From NCBI GenBank assembly GCA_002721895.1, contig PBLV01000068.1, forward strand, positions 6,978 to 70,977: DNA of 64,000 bases. The letters are read 5' to 3'. The notes below the pieces were generated by a model, which searched no databases, was not told the DNA's origin, and worked only from the letters and a program-made list of their open reading frames with translations. The position numbers and the translations under genes are program-made. The stretch is from Verrucomicrobiales bacterium. GTDB lineage: Bacteria; Verrucomicrobiota; Verrucomicrobiae; Limisphaerales; UBA1100. This document shows, piece by piece, positions 1 through 9,893 of this stretch; the first letter of the stretch is position 1, and every line of letters begins with the position of its first letter.

Positions 1-784
1 GCTGGCCAAAGCAGCAAACGCCGGTGTTGGTCCGGTAGATAAGAAATTCGGTGACAAGGCCGTTCTTGACGCGGAGCGGGAACATATAGCCTCGGATGGC
101 CACGTCTAGATTGTCGTATGACGAGACCTCTTCGGGTATTTCGTTGGAGTCCAGTAGGGCCTTGGCATCGGGCTCGGTGATGGGATCATCCGGTACCTTG
201 AACTTGAAGGCCGAGAGTTTGCCAAAACTTACGACCTTGTAGCCATCGATCTCCTCCGGCAAATCCTCCTCCTCGTGCTGTTGTGGAAATAATTCCGCGA
301 GATCAGCGGGGTCAATAGCATCGGTGATTTGCTTGACGGTCAGGTTGAAAACGATGCCGCCGGCGGAGCGCACGACTTCATCCGCGACCGAGATGGAATT
401 GTCCTTGAACGTCAGCGGTATCTCCAAGCCGCCTTGGTCAATCATCACGAGTGTCTTGTCACTGACCGTGAAGTTGCCGGTTGTGCCAATGATGCTGACC
501 CACGACCCATTCTCATAGAAGTTGTAGCCGATCGCTGGGCGGCCAGCATCCTCGTCTTGAAAGAATATCTGGTGACCGGGCAAATTGTTGAGGTCGACTT
601 GGTTGTATTGCTTGGCTTCCTCGGTGACGGGCCGGCGGGTTTTTAAATCCGTGATGGGCGTTCCCTGAATGGTGGAGGTATTGGCGTCCCCGGTGGATGA
701 ATGGCTCGACGATGTTTGGTTTCCGCAGGCGGCCATGAGTAAGCCAAGAGCCAACGCCTGAATCTGTCTGTCTCCGACTTTCAT
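1..784 (-). CDS. DUF3299-like lipoprotein, 3' end cut by window edge
   Basis: The frame is open from an ATG at 784 to the window edge, giving about 261 residues without a stop. The N-terminus has a lipoprotein signal (LLMAACGNQ, Cys at residue 20), so it is probably anchored in the envelope. The last visible part (AIRGYMFPLRVKNG, then EFLIYR and a CCFG cysteine pair) resembles the DUF3299 fold, where a conserved cysteine region follows a Gly-Tyr-x-x-Pro-Leu strand. It begins 11 bases after the His-rich lipoprotein gene and is the fourth gene of the minus-strand ABC operon. A GGAGG lies directly against the ATG, which is unusually close for a ribosome site. The function is unknown. The transporter context suggests a partner in metal transport. 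The family call is moderate because the C-terminus is missing. Confidence 0.7.
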   Translation of the reverse strand, partial: MKVGDRQIQALALGLLMAACGNQTSSSHSSTGDANTSTIQGTPITDLKTRRPVTEEAKQYNQVDLNNLPGHQIFFQDEDAGRPAIGYNFYENGSWVSIIGTTGNFTVSDKTLVMIDQGGLEIPLTFKDNSISVADEVVRSAGGIVFNLTVKQITDAIDPADLAELFPQQHEEEDLPEEIDGYKVVSFGKLSAFKFKVPDDPITEPDAKALLDSNEIPEEVSSYDNLDVAIRGYMFPLRVKNGLVTEFLIYRTNTGVCCFGQ

Positions 785-795
785 CCTCCGTCAGT

Positions 796-1293
796 CTATT
801 TTGACTGGGAAAATTTGAAAGACTTATTGTCTGAAGATCCCCCGGGATAGTCGAGATGGACAATTCTGGCCTCGAACTCTTCCGTGTCCTTGAGCCAATC
901 GGCTGAGCAGGAATATTCCGAGGAATGGGTGGCATTGTTGCCGATTGTTTCATCCACGACGGGCATGAAGGTGAGGGACTTCTCCTCTCCGTTCACCGTG
1001 GCAACAACTTCCACCTTGTCCATGGGCAGCTTGATGTAGGCGTGTGTGGGGTGAAACTCATGGGCTAAGATGGTCAGCCGGCTGGGGTTCTCTTTGTCCC
1101 GGACAAACTCAAGGGAGCAGGCCTCATCTCCGAACACAACCAATACCCCGCCGTTCGGTGGTTCATGATGATGGCCGCCAGAGCCGTGGTTATGGCCGTG
1201 GCTGCCGTGATTGTGTCCATCGTGACTGTGCTCGTGTCCGCATCCAAGGGTCAAGCCGAGGGCGGCGGCCAAGGTGATGAGTGTTTGTTTCAT
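796..1293 (-). CDS. His-rich metal-binding lipoprotein
   Basis: This is a 165-residue protein with a lipoprotein signal ending in LTLGC. Directly after the lipid-anchored cysteine comes a stretch very rich in His and Gly (HEHSHDGHNHGSHGHNHG, then GGHHHEPP), typical of zinc-, nickel- or cobalt-buffering segments. The remaining roughly 120 residues form a probable beta domain starting with NGGVLVVFGD, a type seen in envelope proteins near metal transporters. The gene starts 5 bases after the stop of the FtsX-type permease gene, so the two are almost certainly co-transcribed and probably work together. An in-frame upstream extension overlapping the permease was rejected because the lipoprotein signal only makes sense from this ATG. 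By analogy with ZrgA of Vibrio it may capture zinc for the transporter. That is inference. Confidence 0.75.
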   Translation of the reverse strand: MKQTLITLAAALGLTLGCGHEHSHDGHNHGSHGHNHGSGGHHHEPPNGGVLVVFGDEACSLEFVRDKENPSRLTILAHEFHPTHAYIKLPMDKVEVVATVNGEEKSLTFMPVVDETIGNNATHSSEYSCSADWLKDTEEFEARIVHLDYPGGSSDNKSFKFSQSK

Positions 1294-1298
1294 TTGGT

Positions 1299-2494
1299 CT
1301 AGGATTGTGGGATGAGGTTTTCCGCCACGTCCGTGCGGTATGCCTTCAAGGCAGGCAATATACCCGCCAGCGCGCCAAGTGCAATGATGGACAGAGGCGC
1401 GGCAGCAAGAACAGGGTGGGGCTGTAGGGGATTGATAACCACGCCGGCCATTTCGGCGATGTAATGCGCCGCGGTGGTCATGAATCCTGCGTAAAACAAG
1501 AAGCCGATCAGTACTCCAATGGCCGCGATGGCCGTGCTCTCCAGAATAATGGCCCCGAACACTGTGCCGCGGCGCGCACCGAGTGCTCGCAGGATGGCAA
1601 TTTCCCGGCGGCGTTCGTTCATGGTGTTGTGCAGGCTGGCAAGAATACCGCCGGCGGCCACCAGCGCTACCAAGCCGGCCATGACGCTTAACACGATCCG
1701 CAGCCACTCAAACCTTTGAAAGAACGAGGTGACCTCCGGGGCAATCATGGCCACAGTCTTGGTTTGTGTGCTTTTGTTAACCTGATCGGAGAACTGCGCG
1801 CCCAAGGTCAGCGAGGTGAATTCCAAAAGGATCGCGCTGACGTCCGTGTTCTTTGCGCTGTCATGGCCGGGCATGTTCTGCAGGCCTTTTAACGGAATCC
1901 AGATGACTTGGTCGGCGGGAGTGTTGGAGGGTGAGAGGATGCCGACGACGACGTAATCCGTATCGTGTTTTTCGGCAGGATTGTAGTCCAAGCCATGATA
2001 GGGCTGAAACTTGTCTCCAATCCCCAAGCCCAGCCTCCGGGCGGCGTGACTGCCAATGACAGCCTCCTGGGAATTGGGGTTAAACAATCGTCCTGGGCTT
2101 GGGATTTCGTGGGCGCGACCCTCATCGTATTCAACCCGGAAAAAATCCGTGGTCGTGCCGACAATGCGAAACCCCTTGAAGTTATCGCCGACCACAATGG
2201 GAACGGCGGTCTTGATGCGCTTGTTTTCCTGGATATCCTCAAAGTCCTTCCAAGGGAGCGTGCCGGGTGCCTTGTCCATGTGAAAAACGGAAAACAAGAC
2301 CAGGCTGAGCTTGGACCCGCGCGAGCCCATGACGGCATGAAATCCGCCGGTGACATTCGTGAAGGCGTGCATGGACTGATCCTTTACGGCAATGATGGAC
2401 ATGAGCAGGCCGGCGGCTAGGGCAATGCTCAGACTGGTGATGACCGTGGACAGCGCATGCTGCCGGAGGCTTTTGCGGACAATCAACCAGAGCG

Positions 2495-2498
<4 letters not shown>
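1299..2498 (-). CDS. FtsX/MacB-type ABC transporter permease
   Basis: This 399-residue inner-membrane protein has one transmembrane segment near residues 18-40, a large periplasmic domain of about 230 residues, then three more membrane segments within a C-terminal FtsX domain (about 270-395). The motif NERRREIAILRALGARR is the hallmark cytoplasmic loop of FtsX/MacB/LolC permeases. Its start overlaps the stop of the ATPase gene by four bases (ATGA), and a His-rich lipoprotein follows after 5 bases. This family (type VII ABC systems) uses ATP hydrolysis for mechanotransmission or lipoprotein and substrate handling across the envelope rather than classical uptake. The linked metal-binding lipoproteins point to metal ions, probably zinc, as the substrate. 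The family is certain and the substrate is inferred. Confidence 0.85.
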
Positions 2499-4352
<1,854 letters not shown>

Positions 4353-4376
4353 TCGTTCGTCGCATCATGGGTTTTC

Positions 4377-4402
4377 AAGGCGGTCTGCGGACCGCCTTTT
4401 TT
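4377..4402 (+). terminator. rho-independent terminator of gap
   Basis: A 9-bp perfect stem (AAGGCGGTC / GACCGCCTT) with a TGCG loop is followed by four further T residues. It lies 24 bases after the gap stop codon. Confidence 0.9.
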
Positions 4403-4485
4403 GTGCTCCCGTTTTTCACCGGAGGTGGATAACAAATCCAGCAGGATTCATCACTTTGTGGCAGGTTGGGGTGGGAGATGAGATC

Positions 4486-4725
4486 ATGTGGCATCGTGGG
4501 CAACAGGTTATTTGCCTGGACGACCGGTTCCCTGGAGCGATCTGGGAGTGGACTTCGCATGTCCCCCAAGTGGGCGGAGTCTACACCATCGTAGGCATGG
4601 ACTACCTGCCTGAATGGGGTGGGCGGGAGCGTGTGCTGGGATTTCGCTTTGAGGAACTGCCCGCGTTGAGTTCTCGAACCTACTTTTCGGCGTGGCGCTT
4701 TGAGCCCTGTTGGATCCCTGGCTAA
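4486..4725 (+). CDS. small conserved-looking protein of unknown function
   Basis: This 79-residue protein starts at an ATG with GGGAG at 4473-4477, 8 bases upstream. The sequence is compact and globular-looking: MWHRGQQVICLDDRFP, then a VGGVYTIVGMD strand and an FRFEELP stretch, with several Trp and aromatic residues. This start pattern resembles small phage-like or SH3-like beta proteins, but I cannot name a family. It has no signal peptide or membrane segment and lies just after the gap terminator, so it needs its own promoter. The coding call rests on the ribosome site and protein-like composition. Confidence 0.55.
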   Translation: MWHRGQQVICLDDRFPGAIWEWTSHVPQVGGVYTIVGMDYLPEWGGRERVLGFRFEELPALSSRTYFSAWRFEPCWIPG

Positions 4726-4851
4726 CGCGGGGCGGAAAAAGCGGCCAGTTACCGATGGCCTGAAGCTGGGCAGGTGTGAGCTCCCCCCTGCCTGCCCGGC
4801 AACGGGCCTTGATGGCTTGCGTTTTCCCCCGACGACGGGCAAACAACGGCT

Positions 4852-5274
4852 GTGCTTAGACAACACCAATGCGTATTTTCGATCTCCACGCGCGGGCGGG
4901 AGTTTCACGATATCACGGACCGCGTGGCGGATGTGGTGGCTGAGGCGGATTTGGGCGCGGGAATGGTTACGTTACATTTACATCACACCAGCGCCTCGCT
5001 GGTGATTCAGGAAAATGCCGACCCCGGCGTTCGGCGTGACTTGGAGCGATTTATGGCCCGCGTTTGTCCGGATGGCGACCCGATGTTCGAGCATGATTAC
5101 GAGGGTGAAGATGATATGCCCGCTCATGTGCGGACGGCATTGACGGCGGTCAACCTCAGCATTCCCATCACAAACGGGCGTCTTGCCTTGGGGACTTGGC
5201 AGGGCATTTATCTCTGGGAACATCGTTACGCGGGGCATACCCGCAAGTTGACGGCCCATGTGCTCGGCGAGTGA
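4852..5274 (+). CDS. YjbQ/UPF0047-family protein
   Basis: This 140-residue protein belongs to the YjbQ family (COG0432), cytoplasmic proteins with weak thiamine-phosphate synthase activity in vitro and an unsettled physiological role. Conserved features are visible: LHLHHTSASLVIQENADPG with the paired His, FEHDYEGEDDMPAHVRTAL, and GTWQGIYLWEHR near the end. The start is a GTG at 4852 and the family length fits. No operon partner is obvious: the unknown small gene ends 126 bases upstream and the ether-lipid cluster starts 139 bases downstream. Confidence 0.85.
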   Translation: MLRQHQCVFSISTRGREFHDITDRVADVVAEADLGAGMVTLHLHHTSASLVIQENADPGVRRDLERFMARVCPDGDPMFEHDYEGEDDMPAHVRTALTAVNLSIPITNGRLALGTWQGIYLWEHRYAGHTRKLTAHVLGE

Positions 5275-5324
5275 ATCCGTCGGATATCTTGGTGATTTTC
5301 GGATAAATTGGGTGTTTTTCACCT

Positions 5325-5349
5325 GTTATTCCCGTTATGTGTGAATAAC
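5325..5349. promoter_or_regulatory. inverted repeat upstream of the ether-lipid cluster
   Basis: Perfect 7-bp arms GTTATTC (5325-5331) and GAATAAC (5343-5349) are separated by 11 bases, in an AT-rich patch 65 bases before the first gene of the 5414-10549 cluster. It could be an operator half-site pair, but with no second copy in view the role is a guess. Confidence 0.3.
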
Positions 5350-5413
5350 TTGGGCAAGGGGGGATTGTGCTGGACTGTTTTCGCCCTGAAACTAGGCTCC
5401 CAACCTGACGTTG

Positions 5414-6634
5414 ATGAATGCTTTGGAAACAAACTCAAAACAGGAAACCGACGCCGTGGCACGCGCGGGGAGTGGTGGGGAGGCTTCCGGCAAGGTGACG
5501 CCTCCGCGCGGCTATGCCGCCGAGGACATGCAGCACCGAGTGGATTGGCTTGCGGCTCAAACGGGGTTCAATCTGGGTGACCTGAAGCTGGAGGAACCCG
5601 AGAATTACAAGGGGCTGTGCGAAAATCAGATTGGGCACGTGGGACTGCCGTTGTCCATCGCCGGCCCCCTGCGCATTGATGGCAGCTATGCGAAGGGTGA
5701 CTTTTATGTGCCGCTTTGCACGCTGGAGGGGACGCTGTCACTCTCGATGACACGGGGTTTTTACCTGTCCTATTTGTCAGGCGGCATCACCAGCCGACAC
5801 ATCAAACAGGCCTTGTCGCGCAGCCCGGTGTTTATCTTCGAGACACTGGATGAGGCGTATGATTTCCTGCCTTGGATCGATGCGCATGTGAAGGAGATCA
5901 CCGCCGCCGCCGAGAGCACCACTCGGCACGGCAAACTCCTGCGCATTGAGAAGCACCCTATACACAACCGCGTGTTGATGGAGTTCATCTATGACACCGC
6001 CGAGGCCGCCGGCCAAAACATGGTGACCATGGCCACGGATTCCGCCTGCCGCTGGATCATGGACAATTACAAGGCGCGCAGTCCCTTCCGTTATCTGGTG
6101 GAGAGCAATTTCTGCTGCGACAAAAACCCCGCGCACAAGACGATCATGGAGGGGCGCGGCCACCATGTCATTTGCAGTTTTAAAATCCCTGACCGGCTCT
6201 TGCGCAAGCTACTGCGCGTGGGAGTGGATGACATTGTCCGCTGCATCACGGACAAGCATCTGGGCTCGCAGATGGCCGGTGTGGTGGGCTTGAACCTGCA
6301 CACCTCCAATGCGCTCGCCGCGCTCTATCTCGCACTGGGTCAGGATGTGGCTTGCGTGGCTGAGAACTGTGTGGGCATTGCCACCTACGAGAAGCACGGC
6401 GACAGCCTGTTTGCCACGCTTAGCATGCCATCGATCACCGTAGGCACGGTGGGCGGCGCCACGCGTCTGGCGCAGCAACGCAGCCATCTGGAGATGCTGG
6501 GCTGCACCGGGGACAAGAGCGCACGCAAACTGGCGGAGATCATTTGTGCCTCCGCGCTTGCACTGGAAATTTCACTGGCCGGGGCCATTGTCAGCAACGA
6601 GTTTGCCCTCGCGCATGCCAAGTTCGGAAGGTAA
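5414..6634 (+). CDS. HMG-CoA-reductase-family protein with divergent C-terminus
   Basis: This 406-residue protein is homologous to class I HMG-CoA reductase. Visible family motifs are ENQIG (70-74), the catalytic-Glu region TLEGT (Glu105), EAAGQNMV in place of DAMGMNMV, CDKNPA with the catalytic Lys (Lys237), GQDVA with the catalytic Asp (Asp311), and MPSITVGTVGG. The usual LVKSHMxHNR tail that supplies the catalytic His is absent. The protein ends in NEFALAHAKFGR, with one His at 401. The family performs a two-step, NADPH-dependent reduction of an acyl-CoA to an alcohol. No other mevalonate gene is nearby. Four ether-lipid genes follow immediately, so a role in making the fatty alcohol for AGPS is possible (inference). 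I took the ATG at 5414. No clear ribosome site precedes it. Confidence 0.8.
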   Translation: MNALETNSKQETDAVARAGSGGEASGKVTPPRGYAAEDMQHRVDWLAAQTGFNLGDLKLEEPENYKGLCENQIGHVGLPLSIAGPLRIDGSYAKGDFYVPLCTLEGTLSLSMTRGFYLSYLSGGITSRHIKQALSRSPVFIFETLDEAYDFLPWIDAHVKEITAAAESTTRHGKLLRIEKHPIHNRVLMEFIYDTAEAAGQNMVTMATDSACRWIMDNYKARSPFRYLVESNFCCDKNPAHKTIMEGRGHHVICSFKIPDRLLRKLLRVGVDDIVRCITDKHLGSQMAGVVGLNLHTSNALAALYLALGQDVACVAENCVGIATYEKHGDSLFATLSMPSITVGTVGGATRLAQQRSHLEMLGCTGDKSARKLAEIICASALALEISLAGAIVSNEFALAHAKFGR

Positions 6635-6638
6635 ACGC

Positions 6639-7373
6639 GTGTCAGCGTTTCAAGAACTGCTGCGGGACGCAGGCCTCGAGGAGGAATTTGCGTACCTACG
6701 CGAGCCGCCCCGCGGCAAGGCTCGGCTATTTCATGGCGTGTTTGAACTTTTCGGCACGGCACTATTTAACCTTTGGTGTCCACTCACGGTCCACGGCCGG
6801 GAGCGCCTTCCCTCGCCGCCCTTTATGGTTTGCAGCAACCACTCCAGCCACATGGATAGCGCCGCGCTCATGTACGCCAGTGGAATGGATTTCAACCAGT
6901 TTGGAATGGTGGCTGCGCGCGATTACTTTTTTGAAAATAAGAAACGCAAGAACTCGCTGCCGCTCCTGATGAATCTCATTCCCGCGGACCGCAAATCGAG
7001 TCGACAGACCATAGCCCGGATCATGGCCGCCTGCCGCGAATTTCTGCGGCCCGGCGGGCGAGCCATCATTATTTATCCCGAAGGCACCCGTTCCACTGAT
7101 GGAGAGATTGCGTCTCTCAAGAAAGGCCCGGCGATGATCGCCACGGAGTTGGACATTCCTATCGTGCCCGCCTATGTACACGGTACTTTCGATTCCCTGC
7201 CAAAGTTCGGCAAAGTGCCCAAGCCGCGCCGCATTACCGTGCATTTTGGCGAGGCCATTCATCCCGGCCGCATTGCGGAGTCGGAGGAAGCCGGGCGATT
7301 GATCTACACCGATGTCACTAATACACTGACGGAACGGATCCTGAAACTACATGGCACTCACCATGGCCACTGA
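6639..7373 (+). CDS. lysophospholipid/glycerophosphate acyltransferase (PlsC superfamily)
   Basis: This 244-residue LPLAT-family protein has the catalytic HX4D (NHSSHMD, His68 and Asp73) and the substrate motif YPEGTRS (Glu148). A hydrophobic stretch at about 30-50 suggests peripheral or membrane attachment. I chose the GTG at 6639 because GGAAGG sits 7 bases upstream and it starts just after the stop of the HMGR-like gene. An ATG at 6615 overlapping that gene is the alternative. Within this cluster it is the candidate to acylate dihydroxyacetone phosphate at the first step, the role GNPAT plays in animals, while the second LPLAT at 9890 would act later. The split of roles is inference. Confidence 0.85.
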   Translation: MSAFQELLRDAGLEEEFAYLREPPRGKARLFHGVFELFGTALFNLWCPLTVHGRERLPSPPFMVCSNHSSHMDSAALMYASGMDFNQFGMVAARDYFFENKKRKNSLPLLMNLIPADRKSSRQTIARIMAACREFLRPGGRAIIIYPEGTRSTDGEIASLKKGPAMIATELDIPIVPAYVHGTFDSLPKFGKVPKPRRITVHFGEAIHPGRIAESEEAGRLIYTDVTNTLTERILKLHGTHHGH

Positions 7374-9099
7374 AATTCGACACATGAAATGGTGGGGTTG
7401 GGGTTACGAGGATGTCACCTTTGATGATTCCAACAAGCCGGGACTGTGGCCCTATCTGGCGCGTGAGCTGGAGGTCGATGAAATTGAATGGACCAAACCC
7501 GTTTCCTTCGAGGATGTTGAGTTGCCTCGACAAAATCTCAACGAAGAATTTTTAAAGGGCATCAAGGAAGCCTTGAAAGATGACCAGATTGTAGAGGATA
7601 AGAAAGCCCGGCTCATCCATGCGGCAGGGAAAAGTTTTCGGGATCTCTGGCGGCTGCGCCACGGCAAGGTTCGGCACGCGCCTGATTTTGTGGTTTTTCC
7701 GGAAAGTGAGAAGGATGTCGTTACCCTCGTCCGGGCGGCCCATGAGCATGGTGTGGTACTGATCCCGTTCGGCGGCGGCTCAAATATAGCCGGTTGCTTG
7801 GAGCCACGTGACTCGGGTGGCCGGATGGTGGTCAGCCTCGACATGTGTCGCATGCATGAGGTGCTGGAAGTGGATCAACGTTCCCTCATTGCCCGGGTTC
7901 AGCCTGGGGTTTATGGCCAGCACCTTGAAGACCAGTTGGCTGGCCATGGCGTTACTCTTGGTCATTTTCCAGATTCCTTCTTGCACAGCACACTGGGAGG
8001 CTGGGCGGCCACTCGCTCAGCCGGCATGCAGAGCGATCGTTACGGCAAAATCGAGGACATGATCGTCAGCCTGCGCATGGTGACTCCCACGGGGACAATC
8101 GCCACTCGCACGGTACCCAAGAGCAGCAATGGCATTGATGTGCGGCACCTTTGCATCGGCAGTGAGGGCATTCTGGGGGTTATTACCGAGGTGGCGGTGC
8201 AGGTTCACCGCAAGCCGACGCACGAGGATTGGTATGGCTGGCTGTTTCCAGATTTTGAAAGCGGTGTGAAAGCCATTCACGAGTGCCAGCGTCATGACTG
8301 TATGCCCACGGTCACTCGACTGAACGACCCCAAGAAGACCGCGCTCTCCTTTGCCTTTAAGGCGCCAAAGAGCGGTTTCAAGGAGGCCATTGGAAAAGCG
8401 GTCAAGTGGTACATCGGCAACATCAAGGGCATTGACTTTAAAAGCTGCTGCCTGATGGTGGTTAAGTTTGAGGGGGATTACGACAGCTTCCACATGCGCC
8501 GTCGTGAGGTGTCCGCCATCTATCGCCGGCGTGGAGGCGTGTGTTTGGGCGCGGAACCGGGTCGATCCTTTGCCCGGGCCAAGTTTGATTTTCCGCACCT
8601 TCGTGATTACGTGATGGATCGAAACATCATGGCGGATGTCAGTGAGACAGCCACCACATGGAGCAATTTGTTGAAGCTGCACGAGAATGGAATGGCTGCT
8701 GTGAATCAGGCCATTCGTGACACTGGCGTCGCGCCTTGGTGCGGTTGCCATGTCAGCCACAGCTACCATACCGGAGCCAGCCTTTACTTTACATTTGGCT
8801 GTCGCCAGCGTCCGAGCCGGGAGATTGAGCAGTACCTTTATGTGAAAAAGGCTGCCGAGGACGCGTTCCTGGAGAACGGCGGCACCTTGTCGCATCACCA
8901 CGCCGTTGGCACCGAGCATCTGCCGTGGGTGGAGGCGGACATTTCGGCCACCGGGATTCGGGCCGTGCAGGCACTCAAGGATGGCCTTGATCCGCATGGC
9001 ATCATGAACCCTGGAAAGATCATCCCGCCCAAGGATCCGCTGAATGCTTGGGGGCTGGGGGAAGACGCCATTCGTCAATTGGTGGATTCCAGCCAATGA
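7351..9099 (+). CDS. agpS: alkyldihydroxyacetonephosphate synthase (AGPS) homologue, FAD-dependent
   Basis: This 582-residue FAD protein of the vanillyl-alcohol-oxidase superfamily is a close match to eukaryotic AGPS, which swaps the acyl chain of acyl-DHAP for a fatty alcohol and so creates the ether bond. AGPS-specific features are visible: the N-terminal WWGWGYED, the FAD segment IPFGGGSNIAG, LGGWAATRSAGMQSDRYG, TRLNDP with the equivalent of the AGPS active-site Arg, SYHTGASLYF with the tyrosine region (about 472-479), and the triple His (515-517) in LSHHHAVG. It overlaps the previous gene by 23 bases. ATGs at 7363 and 7384 are alternative starts. The next gene begins in its stop codon (ATGA). 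Ordinary glycolate oxidases lack WxGWG and HHH, so this is more than a generic GlcD. Confidence 0.88.
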   Translation: MALTMATEIRHMKWWGWGYEDVTFDDSNKPGLWPYLARELEVDEIEWTKPVSFEDVELPRQNLNEEFLKGIKEALKDDQIVEDKKARLIHAAGKSFRDLWRLRHGKVRHAPDFVVFPESEKDVVTLVRAAHEHGVVLIPFGGGSNIAGCLEPRDSGGRMVVSLDMCRMHEVLEVDQRSLIARVQPGVYGQHLEDQLAGHGVTLGHFPDSFLHSTLGGWAATRSAGMQSDRYGKIEDMIVSLRMVTPTGTIATRTVPKSSNGIDVRHLCIGSEGILGVITEVAVQVHRKPTHEDWYGWLFPDFESGVKAIHECQRHDCMPTVTRLNDPKKTALSFAFKAPKSGFKEAIGKAVKWYIGNIKGIDFKSCCLMVVKFEGDYDSFHMRRREVSAIYRRRGGVCLGAEPGRSFARAKFDFPHLRDYVMDRNIMADVSETATTWSNLLKLHENGMAAVNQAIRDTGVAPWCGCHVSHSYHTGASLYFTFGCRQRPSREIEQYLYVKKAAEDAFLENGGTLSHHHAVGTEHLPWVEADISATGIRAVQALKDGLDPHGIMNPGKIIPPKDPLNAWGLGEDAIRQLVDSSQ

Positions 9100-9893
9100 G
9101 TTTCGCCGGCCAAACCATTGCCATCACCGGCGGCTCCAGTGGCTTGGGGCTCCAGTTGGCGCGCAATTTCGCCCAGCAAGGTGCTCGCCTTGCCTTGATG
9201 GCCCGGGATGCGGATCGCTTGGACAGCGCGGCGCGCGAGTGCGGTGGGGATGTTTTCACATTCGCGGGCGATGTCACAAAGGAGGAAGATTGCCGGGCAT
9301 TCATACAGCAGGTGGTTGGCGAACGGGGCGGACTGGATCATCTCATTGCGAACGCCGGCCAGAGTATGTGGGCACGCTTTGAGGAGGTGGAGGATCTTTC
9401 CCTTTACCGTCGCCTGCTGGAGGTCAATTACCTTGGCGCCGTCTATTGCACTCATGCCGCCTTGAGCGCACTCAAGCAAAGCCGCGGCCAGGTGGTGGTC
9501 ATTTCGTCCATTCAAGCCAAGGTGGGTGTGCCGTTGCACACGGGATATGGGGCCAGCAAACATGCGCTGGAGGGATTCATTGATGCCCTCCGCTACGAGC
9601 TGGATGGCACCGGAGTGAATCTCCTGAAGATTTATCCGCACTGGATTCGGGGCACCGAGTTGCGACGCCATGCATTGGGCCCGGATGCGCAACCCATGGG
9701 TAAGCGCAAACGCAGCCACAGCGACAGCGGCGTTGATGTTGATGAATGTGCTGGTGCCATCATGAATGCAATGGCCCGCCGCCGCCAGACTCTCTACGTA
9801 CCTTGGACACTGCGTTACGTCCAGTTCATCAAGAACCTGTTTCCTGGCTTTGTGCGCTGGTCTATTCGCCGCAAGGTAGGCGACCAGAAATGA
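9096..9893 (+). CDS. short-chain dehydrogenase, probable acyl/alkyl-DHAP reductase
   Basis: This 265-residue SDR has the NADP-binding TGGSSGLG (11-18), NAG, and the catalytic Ser-Tyr-Lys set in ISSIQAKV and YGASK (Tyr151, Lys155). The SSIQ strand, the SKHALEGFIDALR helix and a hydrophobic C-terminal stretch ending in a basic RRKVGDQK resemble mammalian DHRS7B/PexRAP, the reductase that converts alkyl-DHAP to alkyl-glycerol-3-phosphate. They also resemble 3-ketodihydrosphingosine reductase. The gene starts in the stop codon of the AGPS gene and ends in the start codon of the PlsC gene, so translation is coupled. The location fits step three of ether-lipid synthesis. The precise substrate is inferred from context. 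Confidence 0.85.
   Translation: MSFAGQTIAITGGSSGLGLQLARNFAQQGARLALMARDADRLDSAARECGGDVFTFAGDVTKEEDCRAFIQQVVGERGGLDHLIANAGQSMWARFEEVEDLSLYRRLLEVNYLGAVYCTHAALSALKQSRGQVVVISSIQAKVGVPLHTGYGASKHALEGFIDALRYELDGTGVNLLKIYPHWIRGTELRRHALGPDAQPMGKRKRSHSDSGVDVDECAGAIMNAMARRRQTLYVPWTLRYVQFIKNLFPGFVRWSIRRKVGDQK

Noticed and set aside
1294..1707. 138-codon upstream extension of the His-rich lipoprotein
   Set aside because: It lies inside the permease gene and would bury the lipoprotein signal in the middle of the protein.
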